A stretch of 64,000 bases of DNA from Acidobacteria bacterium Mor1 (GCA_001664505.1 CP011806.1:4780494-4844493); one strand, 5' to 3'; shown: positions 55,801 through 63,896, numbered from the stretch's first letter. Numbers and translations are program-made. Notes: generated from the letters alone by a model not told the origin.

Positions 55801-57059
55801 ACGAGTGTGACATAAGGGATTTCATCGTTCCCGATTGCAACGACAACGAGGTGCCGGATTCCTGCGATCTGGCCGCCGCGACCAGTGACGACTGCGACGC
55901 CGACGGCGTGCCCGACGAGTGCCCGACCTGTCCGCCGGTAGAGGTGGTCTACATCATGGACACGTCCTCTTCGATGAACGATGAAGGGGCGGCCCTGTGC
56001 GACAGCATCGCGGCTATCGACGCCGAACTCCAGGCGGAGCTGGGCGCGATCCAGAGCGAGGCGTTGGGGATCACCGAGGCGGGAACCGGTGTATTCAACT
56101 GCCTGACCGACAGCGTGGCGAATCGCTACGGCACCGCGGTTCCCGGTGATCCGCCGGCGAACAACACCGTGCTGGGAAGTTGTCCCGGCGGCAACGAGGT
56201 GGGTATCGAGGACTGGGGCCGTGCGGTCTCGGTGGTGGCGGGCACCAAGGCCTGGGGCGCCGACTCGGTGCGGGTCGTGATCCCGATCTCCGACGAAGGG
56301 CCCTGGTGCGGCGACCCGGTGACGGACCCGGGCGTGGATCGGGACTCGATCAATCACGCCTCACGGGTCTCGGTGGACAACGCCGTGATCGTCTCCCCGA
56401 TCACCGGCAGTGGTTCCAGCGGTGCGGTCATCGGCATGGCACAGGACCTGGCGTCAGCCACCGGAGGTGTGGCCCAGGAGTCGACGGTGCCCGATCAGGA
56501 TCTGGCCGATGCGATCAAGCAGCAGATCCTGGATGCCTGCGCCTCGTTTTCCGACTGCAACGGCAACGCGCGGCCCGACAGCTGCGATCTGCTGGACGGG
56601 CTGAGCGACGACTGCGATCTCAACGACCAGCCCGACGAGTGCCAGCCGGACTGCAACGTGAACGGTATCGCAGACCCCTGCGATATCAGCGCGGGGACCA
56701 GTCTGGACGACAACGCCAACACCGTCCCCGACGAGTGCGAGCGGGTGGTGCTGACCCTGGCCGCGTTGGACCTGGAGTGGACCGAGATCGTGGGAGCTCT
56801 GGGGTACGACGTGATCCGGGGGGATCTGGACGGTCTGCTCTCGACCGGCGGCAACTTCAGCACCTCGGTGGAGAGTTGTCTGGCCAACGATACCGTCAAC
56901 AGGACCTGGCCCCACGGCGCCGATCCGCTGCCGGGAGCCGCGTGGTTCTACCTGGTGCGCGGTGAGCTGGCCAGCGGGGCGCTGACCTACGACGTGATCG
57001 GCGGGCAGGTCGCACCGCGGGACGCGTCGATCGAGGCGTCCCCCAACGCCTGCCCCTAG
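52830..57059 (+). CDS. Giant secreted calcium-repeat protein with internal tandem duplication and vWA-like domain
   Basis: 1409 aa, ATG after AAGGAG (8-nt spacing). Signal region ends 'LVAATAGAWA-QD'. The protein is studded with 'DCNGNGxPDxCD' repeats, EF-hand/dockerin-like calcium loops. Two beta-sandwich modules (A: 'FGLGGQQVTYRFDCGF...GFDLDAIGVIH', B: 'SWTVPAAF...EIELNGVPLGR') occur twice, about 490 residues apart. Around D1044 is 'DTSSSM', a DxSxS MIDAS motif at the start of a von Willebrand A-like domain that continues to ~1230. The final ~90 residues form another small domain ('AALDLEWTEIVGALGYDVIRG'). Probably a surface adhesin or matrix protein that needs calcium and divalent metal. 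No C-terminal sorting motif is recognised. Confidence 0.85.
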   Translation: MARDTSNTLGINRSTFSLGRSLLRLSALGLILVAATAGAWAQDCNNNGIDDACDLDCGSPGGGCDVPGCGLAADCDGNGVPDSCDLADFADGCSFTEVLDSNGTTASDATFTGPPDDVYFGLGGQQVTYRFDCGFIYDGPGGDLNVYEVDFGSAEFGAVDVLVSADGVNFTSIRESAHAAAVIPGDELHGSTNFARSYDIGYAGLSTVRYVRLDGNGTGPSGTSSGFDLDAIGVIHRLGLDCDSSGTLDSCEPLADCDADGAPDACTVSLGAALDCNTNGIPDQCDAGGTSNDCDGDSVPDECQADCDLSGTPDTCDTAGGVDDCNANIRPDSCDLASAGPGYAETSPEFQPYGGNASQSWTVPAAFAANGSVTLTVRALSDLDATTEYVEIELNGVPLGRLFEGGGNNCSESVANLIIDADTFNSAVAGGDAVFQFTSPSAVNRGECGSSRIQADLSYEAIVDCNSNGTVDGCDIAAGADDVNLNGLPDECEPDCNGNGTPDDYDVSQGISPDCNGNGLPDSCDIAAATSDDCDLDGTPDECQPDCNGNGVADVCDISGGTSDDCDGNSVPDSCELDAQGAACDFGSIVIENSTGGDDAAFLGAPDGDFWGIGGQIVTWEWTCGWIVDGPGADLTLYEVSSGGQEFDQVQLLVSDDGVNYVDISGAARAGQRIPGDQAHGGIAFRRSYDLAGSGLDAVRFVRINGSGSGSGGSSSGFDLDAVGAIHLLRGDCDGSGTLDVCEPLADCDADGFPDACEVTLIEGEDCNANAVPDSCDLGGTSSDCDLNGVPDECQPDCDGNSVADSCDLTSGATDCNGNGRPDSCDLTQSPVLEGSADLAPTGDAFPQSFTLQGPPPASAAVAVRVTALADLASTGEYYDIELNGTVVGRVFDSGGQDCVQVESIFNVDAELYNGLVAGTDATFTAAAQGVDPWLCAGSFVRIELDYLPVLDCDGNTQLDRCDISGGADDCEPDGIPDTCEPDCDGNGVNDECDIRDFIVPDCNDNEVPDSCDLAAATSDDCDADGVPDECPTCPPVEVVYIMDTSSSMNDEGAALCDSIAAIDAELQAELGAIQSEALGITEAGTGVFNCLTDSVANRYGTAVPGDPPANNTVLGSCPGGNEVGIEDWGRAVSVVAGTKAWGADSVRVVIPISDEGPWCGDPVTDPGVDRDSINHASRVSVDNAVIVSPITGSGSSGAVIGMAQDLASATGGVAQESTVPDQDLADAIKQQILDACASFSDCNGNARPDSCDLLDGLSDDCDLNDQPDECQPDCNVNGIADPCDISAGTSLDDNANTVPDECERVVLTLAALDLEWTEIVGALGYDVIRGDLDGLLSTGGNFSTSVESCLANDTVNRTWPHGADPLPGAAWFYLVRGELASGALTYDVIGGQVAPRDASIEASPNACP
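53107..55930 (+). repeat. Internal tandem duplication of ~1.47 kb within the giant vWA protein gene
   Basis: The same order of parts (module A, CD repeats, module B, CD repeats) is present twice. The codons for 'FDLDA' occur at 53508 and 54981, and those for the 'IELNG' core of module B at 54003 and 55470: offsets of 1473 and 1467 bp. The copies have diverged in sequence, so the duplication is older than the TSP3 array at 14575. Confidence 0.85.
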
Positions 57060-57086
57060 TCGGGAAGGGGCAGTGCTCCAAGGATA

Positions 57087-57131
57087 GGGTCGAGGTGCCG
57101 CCGCTGCGGACGGGCTAGCGCACCTCGACCC
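57087..57131. repeat. 11-bp inverted repeat between convergent genes
   Basis: gggtcgaggtg (57087-57097) and cacctcgaccc (57121-57131) are exact reverse complements separated by 23 nt. The right arm lies in the last codons of the minus-strand propeller gene. There is no T-tract on either side, so it may be a weak bidirectional terminator. Confidence 0.4.
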
Positions 57132-58608
57132 CGTTGGGCGCGGCCGGCGGGTCGCCGCCGCCGCCGCCGGAGGTCGAGACCTTCCAGACGTAGTCGTCGG
57201 ACTTGACGTAGAAGGCGCCGCCGGCGACCGCCACCGACGAGGCGATGGCCGCGCCGACGTTGTCCTCGTCGAGCACGGTGAAGGTGTCGCTGTCGGCCAG
57301 GATGAAGAAGTCCCCATCCTGGGTTCCGATGTAGACCTTGCCGTCGGCCACGGTGGCCGAGGCCCAGATCTCGCCGCCACCGAGCAGCTGCCGCCACAGC
57401 CGCTGTCCGGTGCGGATATCGACGCAGTGCAGGTAGCCCAGGGTGTCGCCGACGTAGAGCCGGTAGCCGGAAATCGCCACCGCGGCGATCACGTTCCCCA
57501 GGTCGTTGTTGCTCGAGGGGTAGTGCCAGATCTCCTGGCCCGTGCGGGCGTCGAGTTTCCAGATGCGGCCGGTGCCCACCGGGGTATTCCGCGGGTGGCT
57601 CGGGTCCTCACCTGCCGAGACGTAGATCGCACCGCCGGCGACCTCGAAGGGGCCGGCCGGGTTGTAGACCGGCGAGGCCACCCCCTCGCTTCCGATGCCG
57701 TCGGGGTGGGAGTTGGCGGACTTGGTGCGGTCGAAGCCGGAGTCATCTTCGTGGTACCAGTCCTCGACTCCGGTCGAGGCGCGGATCCCGCGCACGGCGC
57801 CGTCGGCCAGCTGGAAGTAGACCCGGGGTACCCCGTCCGAGGACACCCCGTCGACGGGGATCGACCAGGAGCCGTGGAGCAGGCCCCGGCGGTAGGTCGG
57901 CGCGTAGGTCCACAGGGTCCCGCCGGTATCCGGGTTGAGGGCCACCACCTTGGGGCGGTTCTCCGGCTCGCCGTAGTGAGCCGAGAGATGGAAGATCAGC
58001 CGGCCGTCCCGCAAGAGGGGGGAGCCGTTGCCGCAGTTGTGGATCGTGACCCCGAAGGCGTTCGGGTCCTCGCCGGGGGTGTTGCCCTGGGTCAGCCGCC
58101 GCCAGACCAGGTTGCCGTCGAAGTCCAGCGCCTGGAGCCGCCCCTCCTTGGTGCCGTAGTAGATCCGCCGCCCGGCGAGATCGACGTAGGGGGTCGAGGC
58201 GCCCTGGTGGTTGGGGCAGATGCTGAAGCCGTTGCCGCCGTAGACCTGGGTCACGTAGTCCCAGAGGAAGCCGCCGTTCCGATCGTCCAGGGCGATCATC
58301 CGCGAGGTCTGGCGGGCGGTCATCGAGTGCATGAAGAACACCCGTGGTTCGGCGGTCCTGGTGCCGACGACCACCACCGAACCCGAGTCCCGGGCTCCGC
58401 TGGAGGTCTCCGAGGTCCGGTTCACGTCGGTAGCCTGGCGCCAGACCACGTTCCCGTTGCCGCCGGGGCCCGGCGTCCAGGATCCGGGGATCCCGCTCTC
58501 GGGGCTGACCCCGTTCCGCTGGGGCCCTCGCCACTGATTCCAGTCGCCGGCCAGAGCCGATGTGGTCGGAATGGTCAGGCCGATCACGATTGCGAGCACT
58601 ATTTTCAT
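57115..58608 (-). CDS. Exported PQQ-like beta-propeller protein, paralogue of the 11.4 kb giant's propeller
   Basis: 497 aa from ATG 58608 (GGAGG eight nucleotides upstream); an upstream in-frame start at 58677 would spoil the signal peptide 'MKIVLAIVIGLTIPTTSALA'. The mature part begins 'DWNQWRGPQRNGVSPESGIP', nearly the same as 'DWNQWRGPGRNGVASSVGLP' in the giant protein. The similarity runs through to 'YVWKVST'. Where the giant continues into TSP3 repeats, this protein has a glycine linker and stops after 'DPPAAPNGVEVR', which looks like the first strand of an Fn3 domain. A periplasmic or secreted binding role is probable. Confidence 0.88.
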   Translation of the reverse strand: MKIVLAIVIGLTIPTTSALAGDWNQWRGPQRNGVSPESGIPGSWTPGPGGNGNVVWRQATDVNRTSETSSGARDSGSVVVVGTRTAEPRVFFMHSMTARQTSRMIALDDRNGGFLWDYVTQVYGGNGFSICPNHQGASTPYVDLAGRRIYYGTKEGRLQALDFDGNLVWRRLTQGNTPGEDPNAFGVTIHNCGNGSPLLRDGRLIFHLSAHYGEPENRPKVVALNPDTGGTLWTYAPTYRRGLLHGSWSIPVDGVSSDGVPRVYFQLADGAVRGIRASTGVEDWYHEDDSGFDRTKSANSHPDGIGSEGVASPVYNPAGPFEVAGGAIYVSAGEDPSHPRNTPVGTGRIWKLDARTGQEIWHYPSSNNDLGNVIAAVAISGYRLYVGDTLGYLHCVDIRTGQRLWRQLLGGGEIWASATVADGKVYIGTQDGDFFILADSDTFTVLDEDNVGAAIASSVAVAGGAFYVKSDDYVWKVSTSGGGGGDPPAAPNGVEVR

Positions 58609-58792
58609 CACCGCCTCCCGAAAGGCGCGCCGTGACGGGCACGGGCTCTCCCGGCAGGTGGATAACGCAAGGGGCATGCCGCTTTGACAAGGCTCGCCGC
58701 CGTGCCGATCACGAATTCGTAACCGGTCCGACGCCCTACGGCTACGGCCTTTGCTGGGCCCGGAACCCCCGGAGGGGCGTGGGGCCGGGCGG

Positions 58793-58801
58793 TGCTATAT
58801 T
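58793..58801 (+). promoter_or_regulatory. Extended -10 promoter candidate for the CRTAC1 operon
   Basis: TGC-TATATT (58793-58801) matches the TGn-TATAAT extended -10 form with one mismatch. It lies 72 nt before the small membrane protein gene, in an otherwise GC-rich gap. No good -35 hexamer is present, as is usual for extended -10 promoters. Confidence 0.4.
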
Positions 58802-58872
58802 CTGCGTTTGCACCGGCCCGTTAAAGTTGTAGTTTCAGTACCTTAGGCCGGAAAGCTTGCTCGGCCGGCGGA

Positions 58873-59133
58873 GTGACGCTCGCGATGAAGATGTTCTTTC
58901 GCACCCTCGGTTTGGTCCTACTGGTCGGCGGTATCGTCGTAGGACTCGGGGCGTTCCTGTTCCTCAAGGATCAGTCGTTCCTGCTGGCGCTTTCGGCGCG
59001 GCTGGTCGACGAGCCCTTCGGTTTCCGCAAGATGGTTGCGGCGGCGATCGGTGCCGTCCTCGGCCTCGGCGGCTTCCTCTGGGGCGCGGTGTTCCTGGGG
59101 ATTGCCGAGATTCTCCGCGCCCAGCGTTCCTAG
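58873..59133 (+). CDS. Small two-helix membrane protein
   Basis: 86 aa from GTG 58873, or 82 aa from ATG 58885, which has GGAG 12 nt upstream; the choice is open. Two hydrophobic helices are clear (~12-33, 'LGLVLLVGGIVVGLGAFLFL', and ~55-78, 'MVAAAIGAVLGLGGFLWGAVFLG') joined by a short charged loop. No recognised family. It lies 31 nt before the CRTAC1 gene and shares its strand, so it is likely the first gene of that operon. An inner-membrane accessory role is guessed from topology alone. Confidence 0.6.
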   Translation: MTLAMKMFFRTLGLVLLVGGIVVGLGAFLFLKDQSFLLALSARLVDEPFGFRKMVAAAIGAVLGLGGFLWGAVFLGIAEILRAQRS

Positions 59134-59164
59134 TTTCCCCGCTTCACACCCGGAGGATTCCCCG

Positions 59165-60796
59165 ATGCGAACCCCCCTGCTGGCAGCCGCGATGCTGCTC
59201 GCGTCTGTCACGGCGCCCCACGCCGAACAGGTCACCTTCGTCGATGTCTCCGAGGAATCGGGGATCGATTTCCAGCACACCAATGGACGGGTGGGCAAGA
59301 AGTTCGTGATCGAGGTCAAGGGCTCCGGGGTCGCCCTGTTCGACTACGACAACGACGGCGATCTCGATCTGTACGCGGTCAACGGCAACGACCTGCCCGG
59401 GGCCCGCTCGAAGAGGACGCCGACCAACCGGCTCTACCGCAACGACGGCGACGGCAGCTTCAGCGACGTGACCAAGGAATCAGGGGTGGGGCACGCCGGC
59501 TACGGCCATGGCGTGGCCGCCGCCGACTACGACAACGACGGCGACCAGGACCTCTACATCACCAACTACGGTCCCAACGTGCTCTATCGCAATAACGGCG
59601 ACGGCACCTTCACCGACGTGTCCGAGAGCGCCGGCGTGCAGGGCCCGGCGCCCCGTACCTGGAGCGCCAGCGCCGCCTTCTGCGATCTGGACAACGACGG
59701 CGACCTCGACCTTTACGTGGCCAACTACCTAGTGTTCGACATCGAGACCTCGGTGGCCCTGCCGCTGTTGCCCGGCTACTACGACGGCGAGCCGGACAAC
59801 CTCTATCTCAACAACGGCGACGGCACGTTCAAGGACGTGACCGACAGCTCGGGGGTGGCCCACAAGGAGGGCAAGGGGCTCGGCGTGGTCTGCTTCGACT
59901 ACGACGAAGACAACGATCTGGACCTGTACGTGGCCAACGACGGCGTCAGCAACCTGATGTTCCGCAACAACGGCGACGCCACCTTCGAGAACGTGACGCT
60001 GATCTCCGGCTCCGGCCTGAATGGCGACGGCGAGGCCGAGGCGGGTATGGGCATCGACGCCGCGGACTACGACAACGACGGCGACATGGACCTGTTCGTG
60101 ACCAACTTCAAGGGCGAGTCCAACACCCTCTACACCAACGAGGGGGGCGGTATGTTCGTCGATTCGACCTTCCAGGCCAATCTGGCCGACGCCAGCCTGC
60201 CCTACGTCACCTTCGGTACCGCCTTCTTCGATTTCGACAACGACAGCGACCTGGACGTCTTCACCGCCAACGGCAGCACCTTCGAGGACGACAAGGACTA
60301 CGCCCAGCGCAACCAGCTGTTCGAGAACAAGGGCGGCCGCTACGAAGACGTGACCGCCTCCTGCGGCGCCTGCCTGAGCGTCGAGGACGTCAGCCGCGGC
60401 GTGGCTTTCGGTGACTACGACAACGACGGCGACGTCGACGTGGTCGTGGGCAACACCAACGGCAAGCTGAACCTGCTGCGCAACGACGGCGGCGACGCCA
60501 AGAACTGGCTGATGATCCGCGCCGTGGGCACCCGCAGCAACCGGGACGGCGTCGGCGCCCGGGTCAAGATCAGCGGGCCGGGTTTCCAGCGATCCAAGGA
60601 CGTCAAGAGCGCCTACAGCATCTTCTCGGCCAACGACGTGCGGGTGCACTTCGGTCTCGACGACCGGGAGGTGGTTCCCCGGGTCGACATCCGCTGGCCC
60701 AGCGGCCAGACCCAGACGATCACCAACGTGCCGGCCAACAAGCTCCTGATCGTGACCGAAGGGGGCAACCACCGCATCCGGGATCTCGGCCGTTGA
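59165..60796 (+). CDS. CRTAC1-family secreted protein (FG-GAP repeats plus ASPIC/UnbV)
   Basis: 543 aa from ATG 59165, with GGAGG 10 nt upstream and a signal peptide ('LLASVTAPHA-EQ'). Repeated 'DYDNDGDxDLYVxN' motifs are FG-GAP/VCBS calcium-binding blades of a beta-propeller (about seven). The C-terminal ASPIC/UnbV domain has 'WLMIRAVGTRSNRDGVGARVKI' and 'VDIRWPSGQTQTI'. Such proteins are common in Acidobacteriota and Planctomycetes, often next to TPR proteins, as here. Its stop overlaps the TTG start of the TPR gene. Probably an extracytoplasmic ligand- or matrix-binding protein. Confidence 0.93.
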   Translation: MRTPLLAAAMLLASVTAPHAEQVTFVDVSEESGIDFQHTNGRVGKKFVIEVKGSGVALFDYDNDGDLDLYAVNGNDLPGARSKRTPTNRLYRNDGDGSFSDVTKESGVGHAGYGHGVAAADYDNDGDQDLYITNYGPNVLYRNNGDGTFTDVSESAGVQGPAPRTWSASAAFCDLDNDGDLDLYVANYLVFDIETSVALPLLPGYYDGEPDNLYLNNGDGTFKDVTDSSGVAHKEGKGLGVVCFDYDEDNDLDLYVANDGVSNLMFRNNGDATFENVTLISGSGLNGDGEAEAGMGIDAADYDNDGDMDLFVTNFKGESNTLYTNEGGGMFVDSTFQANLADASLPYVTFGTAFFDFDNDSDLDVFTANGSTFEDDKDYAQRNQLFENKGGRYEDVTASCGACLSVEDVSRGVAFGDYDNDGDVDVVVGNTNGKLNLLRNDGGDAKNWLMIRAVGTRSNRDGVGARVKISGPGFQRSKDVKSAYSIFSANDVRVHFGLDDREVVPRVDIRWPSGQTQTITNVPANKLLIVTEGGNHRIRDLGR

Positions 60797-62325
60797 GCCG
60801 TTCGACCCTGGCCGCGGCCCTGCGGGCCTTCGGAGCCGCGTGCCTCGCCGCGCTGATCTTGGCGCCGACCGCCGCGGTCGCCTCGGAAACCTCGGGGGAG
60901 GCGGCCGAGGCGCTGCAGAAGGGCAACCAGCTTCAGCGTGAACGGCGCTACACCGAGGCCGCCGAGGCCTACGCCGAAGGCCTGGCCGCTGCGCCCGATC
61001 ACGCGGAACTACACCACCAGCAGGGGATCGCGCTGCGCAAGGCGGGGGACGCCGAGGGGGCGGTCGCCGCAGGAAGCACCGCCGTCCGGCACGATCCCTC
61101 CTACGTCAACGGTTTCGTCGAACTGGGCCGGGCCTACACCCTCTGGATTCAGGACCGGGCGGTTGCCCTGCATCAGCAGGCGGTCGCCGGCGGCGGAATC
61201 GACGCGCGGATCGAGCACGGAGTGTTTCTCACCACGATCCAGCGCCACGAGCAGGCCATCGAGGTGCTGGAGCAGGCTCAGGCGCTGGAGCCGGACCACA
61301 CCCTGGTTCTGCGCGAGCTGGCGTCGCTCTACGTGCGGACACAGCGCTACGACGACTGTATTCGGGTCGGCGAACGTGCACTGGAGCTACGCACCGGCTC
61401 CAAGGAGACGGTGCTGCATCTGGGCGAGGCCTACATGCGCCGGGGCAAGTTCGATCAGGCCATCGAGCTGCTGCGCCGCACCGTCCACGAGAACCACAAG
61501 TTCGTCGATGCCCACCTGCTGCTGGCCAAGGTCTACGAACGCTCGGGCAAGCTCAAGGAGGCGGGCGCCAGCCTGCGCCGCACCCTGACCTTCCTGCCCG
61601 ACCGCCACGAGACCCGCTACAGCCTGGCCGGGATCGCCCGGCGGCTGGGGGCGGACGCCGTGGCCGAGCGGGAGATGCGTCTCTACGAGCTGCTCAAGTT
61701 CAAGGCCGAGATCCCGCCGGAGATCGAAATCGGCATGCTCGAGGAGCAGTTGGCGCGGAATCCCCTGGAGGTGCGGGTCCCGCTTCGCCGTCTGGCCGTG
61801 CTCCACGGTGAGCTGGGCCACGCCCACGAGAAGGACCTTTACGGCGACCGGGTCAAGGTCTGGGAAATCAAGGAAGAGATGGATTTCGCCATCGCCGGCT
61901 TCCGCGCCATCGCCGAACTGCACCCCAGCGACCGGCTGCGGACCGAACTGGAGCAGATCGGGGAGTTTCGCCGGGAGTACGAGCGGGCCTCGAACCTGGC
62001 CCTGGAGTACGAGCTCGATCTGGCCGCCGAGCTGGCCGCAACGGCGCGGAAGGCCTTCGACACCGGCGATCGGGACGTGGCGATCCGCGACGCCCGCCGG
62101 GCCCTGAGCAACGACCCGGGTTCGATCGAGGCCCACCACCTCCTGGCCGAGATCTACAGCGCCGACCGCATCGACCTGTCCCACGCGCTGCGGCTGGCCG
62201 GCCGGGCACTGGACATGGACCCCAGCCGGGCCTCCTACGACCTGATGACCGAGGTCTACCGCCGCCGGGGCAATCACATCAAGGCGGACAAGCTCTCCGC
62301 CGCCGCCACCGCCCTCGTCCGCTAG
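60793..62325 (+). CDS. Exported TPR-repeat protein of the CRTAC1 operon
   Basis: 510 aa, TTG start overlapping the CRTAC1 stop (TTGA). A signal-like segment ends 'APTAAVA-SE'. At least eight TPR units can be followed from ~40 to ~270 ('GNQLQRERRYTEAAEAYAEGL', 'AQALEPDHTLVLRELASLYVRTQRYDDCIRV', 'MRRGKFDQAIELLRRTVHENHK'), and more near the C-terminus ('ARKAFDTGDRDVAIRDARRALSNDPGSIEAHHLLAEIY'). TPR arrays mediate protein-protein contacts. Translational overlap suggests complex formation with the CRTAC1 protein outside the cytoplasm. Confidence 0.9.
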   Translation: MSRSTLAAALRAFGAACLAALILAPTAAVASETSGEAAEALQKGNQLQRERRYTEAAEAYAEGLAAAPDHAELHHQQGIALRKAGDAEGAVAAGSTAVRHDPSYVNGFVELGRAYTLWIQDRAVALHQQAVAGGGIDARIEHGVFLTTIQRHEQAIEVLEQAQALEPDHTLVLRELASLYVRTQRYDDCIRVGERALELRTGSKETVLHLGEAYMRRGKFDQAIELLRRTVHENHKFVDAHLLLAKVYERSGKLKEAGASLRRTLTFLPDRHETRYSLAGIARRLGADAVAEREMRLYELLKFKAEIPPEIEIGMLEEQLARNPLEVRVPLRRLAVLHGELGHAHEKDLYGDRVKVWEIKEEMDFAIAGFRAIAELHPSDRLRTELEQIGEFRREYERASNLALEYELDLAAELAATARKAFDTGDRDVAIRDARRALSNDPGSIEAHHLLAEIYSADRIDLSHALRLAGRALDMDPSRASYDLMTEVYRRRGNHIKADKLSAAATALVR

Positions 62326-62457
62326 ATCCTCGCCACTCCGCTCGGGCCGCCCCGCCGTTTCGCGGTAGGTTTGACCCGGTAGGTCAATTCTCCCGTGGCC
62401 TCCGGCTCCGCCGGCACGCTACCCCCCTCCGCAGCGCACCGCACAGGTCCGGTGCGT

Positions 62458-62473
62458 TGGCACGCGACCTGCT
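62458..62473 (+). promoter_or_regulatory. Sigma-54 (-24/-12) promoter candidate
   Basis: TGGCACG-CGAC-CTGCT fits the TGGCACGNNNNTTGCW consensus with the essential GG and GC exactly 10 nt apart. It lies in the 200-nt gap before the beta-helix gene, about 53 nt upstream of its ATG, leaving room for a transcription start near 62484 and the GGGAGG ribosome site at ~62508. Confidence 0.45.
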
Positions 62474-62525
62474 CCGGAACTACATGTTTCCGGGACGGTT
62501 TGACGTCGGGAGGTAGGATCGACAC

Positions 62526-63896
62526 ATGAGTTTCTCGGGTAGGTCGCGAACGTTGGTGGGCGCTCTTCTGGCGGTAGCCCTGCTGTCCACGCCGGGTTTC
62601 GCCGCCGTCATCCAGGCGGACCCCAGCGACTACAAGTCGAAGATCGACGATCTACAGCCCGGAGACACCCTGCAGCTCGCGCCGGGAACCTACGTGCGGA
62701 TGACCCTGCGTAACGTAAACGGAACGGCGCAGAACCGAATCGTGATCGAGGGGCCCGCCGACGGCTCCGCGATCATCGAAGGGGAGAGCTGCTGCAATAC
62801 CGTCCAGTTCTACAGCTGCAGCTTCCTGACCGTGCGCAACCTGACCGTCGACAGCCTGGGCATCTCCGGAATCGACGGATTCAACGCCAAGGGCGGGATT
62901 TCCCACGACATCACCCTGGAAAACAACCTGGTGCGCGGTGTCGGCGGCGGTCAGCAGACCGTGGGGATCAGCACCAAGGACGCCGCCTGGAACTGGGTGA
63001 TCCGTGGAAACACCATCCTCGAGGCGGGTACGGGCATCTATCTGGGCAATTCCGACGGCACCGACCCCTTCATCAACGGGCTGATCGAGAACAACCTGAT
63101 CGTCGACACCATCGGCTACAACATGCAGATCAAGCACCAGAACGCCTACGATCTGCCCCAGGCGCCCCAGGGGCCCAACCGCACGATCATCCGCAACAAC
63201 ACCTTCATCAAGGACGATCGCCCCAGTTCCAACGGCAACCGGCCCAATCTGCTGGTCGGCCCGTTCCCCCAGTCGGGGCAGGGTTCCTCGGACATGTACG
63301 AGGTCTACGGGAACTTCTTCTACAACAACCCGAGGGAATCGCTGTTTCAGGCCAGCGGGCGGGTGGCGATCCACGACAACGTGTTCGTCGACGCCCCCGG
63401 CGGCACGGCGATCTATCTGACCGACCACAACGGGCCGCTGGATATCGCCTACGTCTACAACAACACGATCTACGGCGGCGGCCGCGGTATCCGCTTCAAC
63501 AACGCCGCTCGGGAAGACCACGAGGTGGTCGGGAACCTGATCTTCTCGCCGACGGGAATCAGCGGGAACTACAGCAATTCCCGGGACAACCTGATCGACG
63601 ATGTCGAGAACGCCGGCCTTTACGTGCAGAACCCCTCCCTGGTGCTGGGCCAGATGGATTTCTATCCCCGCAACGGTCAGGGGCAGGGGACCGACCTGGC
63701 CTACCCGGCATCCTTCCGCCAGCACGCCGACTACAACCTGGACTTCAACGGGAACTCCAAGGGAGGCTTCCGTTTCCGGGGGGCCTACGCCGGCGAGGGG
63801 CAGAACCCGGGCTGGCAGCTGGACCGCGGCATCAAGGGAAGTTCCGGGGGATCCGGTGAGCCCCCGGCTCCGCCGACAGGATTGTCGGCGGAATAG
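62526..63896 (+). CDS. Secreted right-handed parallel beta-helix protein
   Basis: 456 aa, ATG with gggagg 12 nt upstream. Signal peptide 'LVGALLAVALLSTPGFA-AV'. The N-terminal 'SKIDDLQPGDTLQLAPGTY' is the usual opening of secreted beta-helix (PL6-like, chondroitinase-B/alginate lyase fold) proteins. It is followed by many short coils ('NRIVIEGPADGSAIIEG', 'ITLENNLVRGVGGG', 'WVIRGNTILEAGTGIYLG', 'YVYNNTIYGGGRGIRFNN'). No clear catalytic Lys/Arg pair can be assigned by eye. The chain ends in a Gly/Ser linker and 'PPAPPTGLSAE', like the start of an Fn3 domain that is absent. Polysaccharide binding or cleavage is likely. Confidence 0.85.
   Translation: MSFSGRSRTLVGALLAVALLSTPGFAAVIQADPSDYKSKIDDLQPGDTLQLAPGTYVRMTLRNVNGTAQNRIVIEGPADGSAIIEGESCCNTVQFYSCSFLTVRNLTVDSLGISGIDGFNAKGGISHDITLENNLVRGVGGGQQTVGISTKDAAWNWVIRGNTILEAGTGIYLGNSDGTDPFINGLIENNLIVDTIGYNMQIKHQNAYDLPQAPQGPNRTIIRNNTFIKDDRPSSNGNRPNLLVGPFPQSGQGSSDMYEVYGNFFYNNPRESLFQASGRVAIHDNVFVDAPGGTAIYLTDHNGPLDIAYVYNNTIYGGGRGIRFNNAAREDHEVVGNLIFSPTGISGNYSNSRDNLIDDVENAGLYVQNPSLVLGQMDFYPRNGQGQGTDLAYPASFRQHADYNLDFNGNSKGGFRFRGAYAGEGQNPGWQLDRGIKGSSGGSGEPPAPPTGLSAE

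Noticed and set aside
58684-58712. TTGACA at 58684 as a promoter for the CRTAC1 operon
   Set aside because: No -10-like hexamer follows at 16-19 nt; the extended -10 at 58793 is a better candidate.
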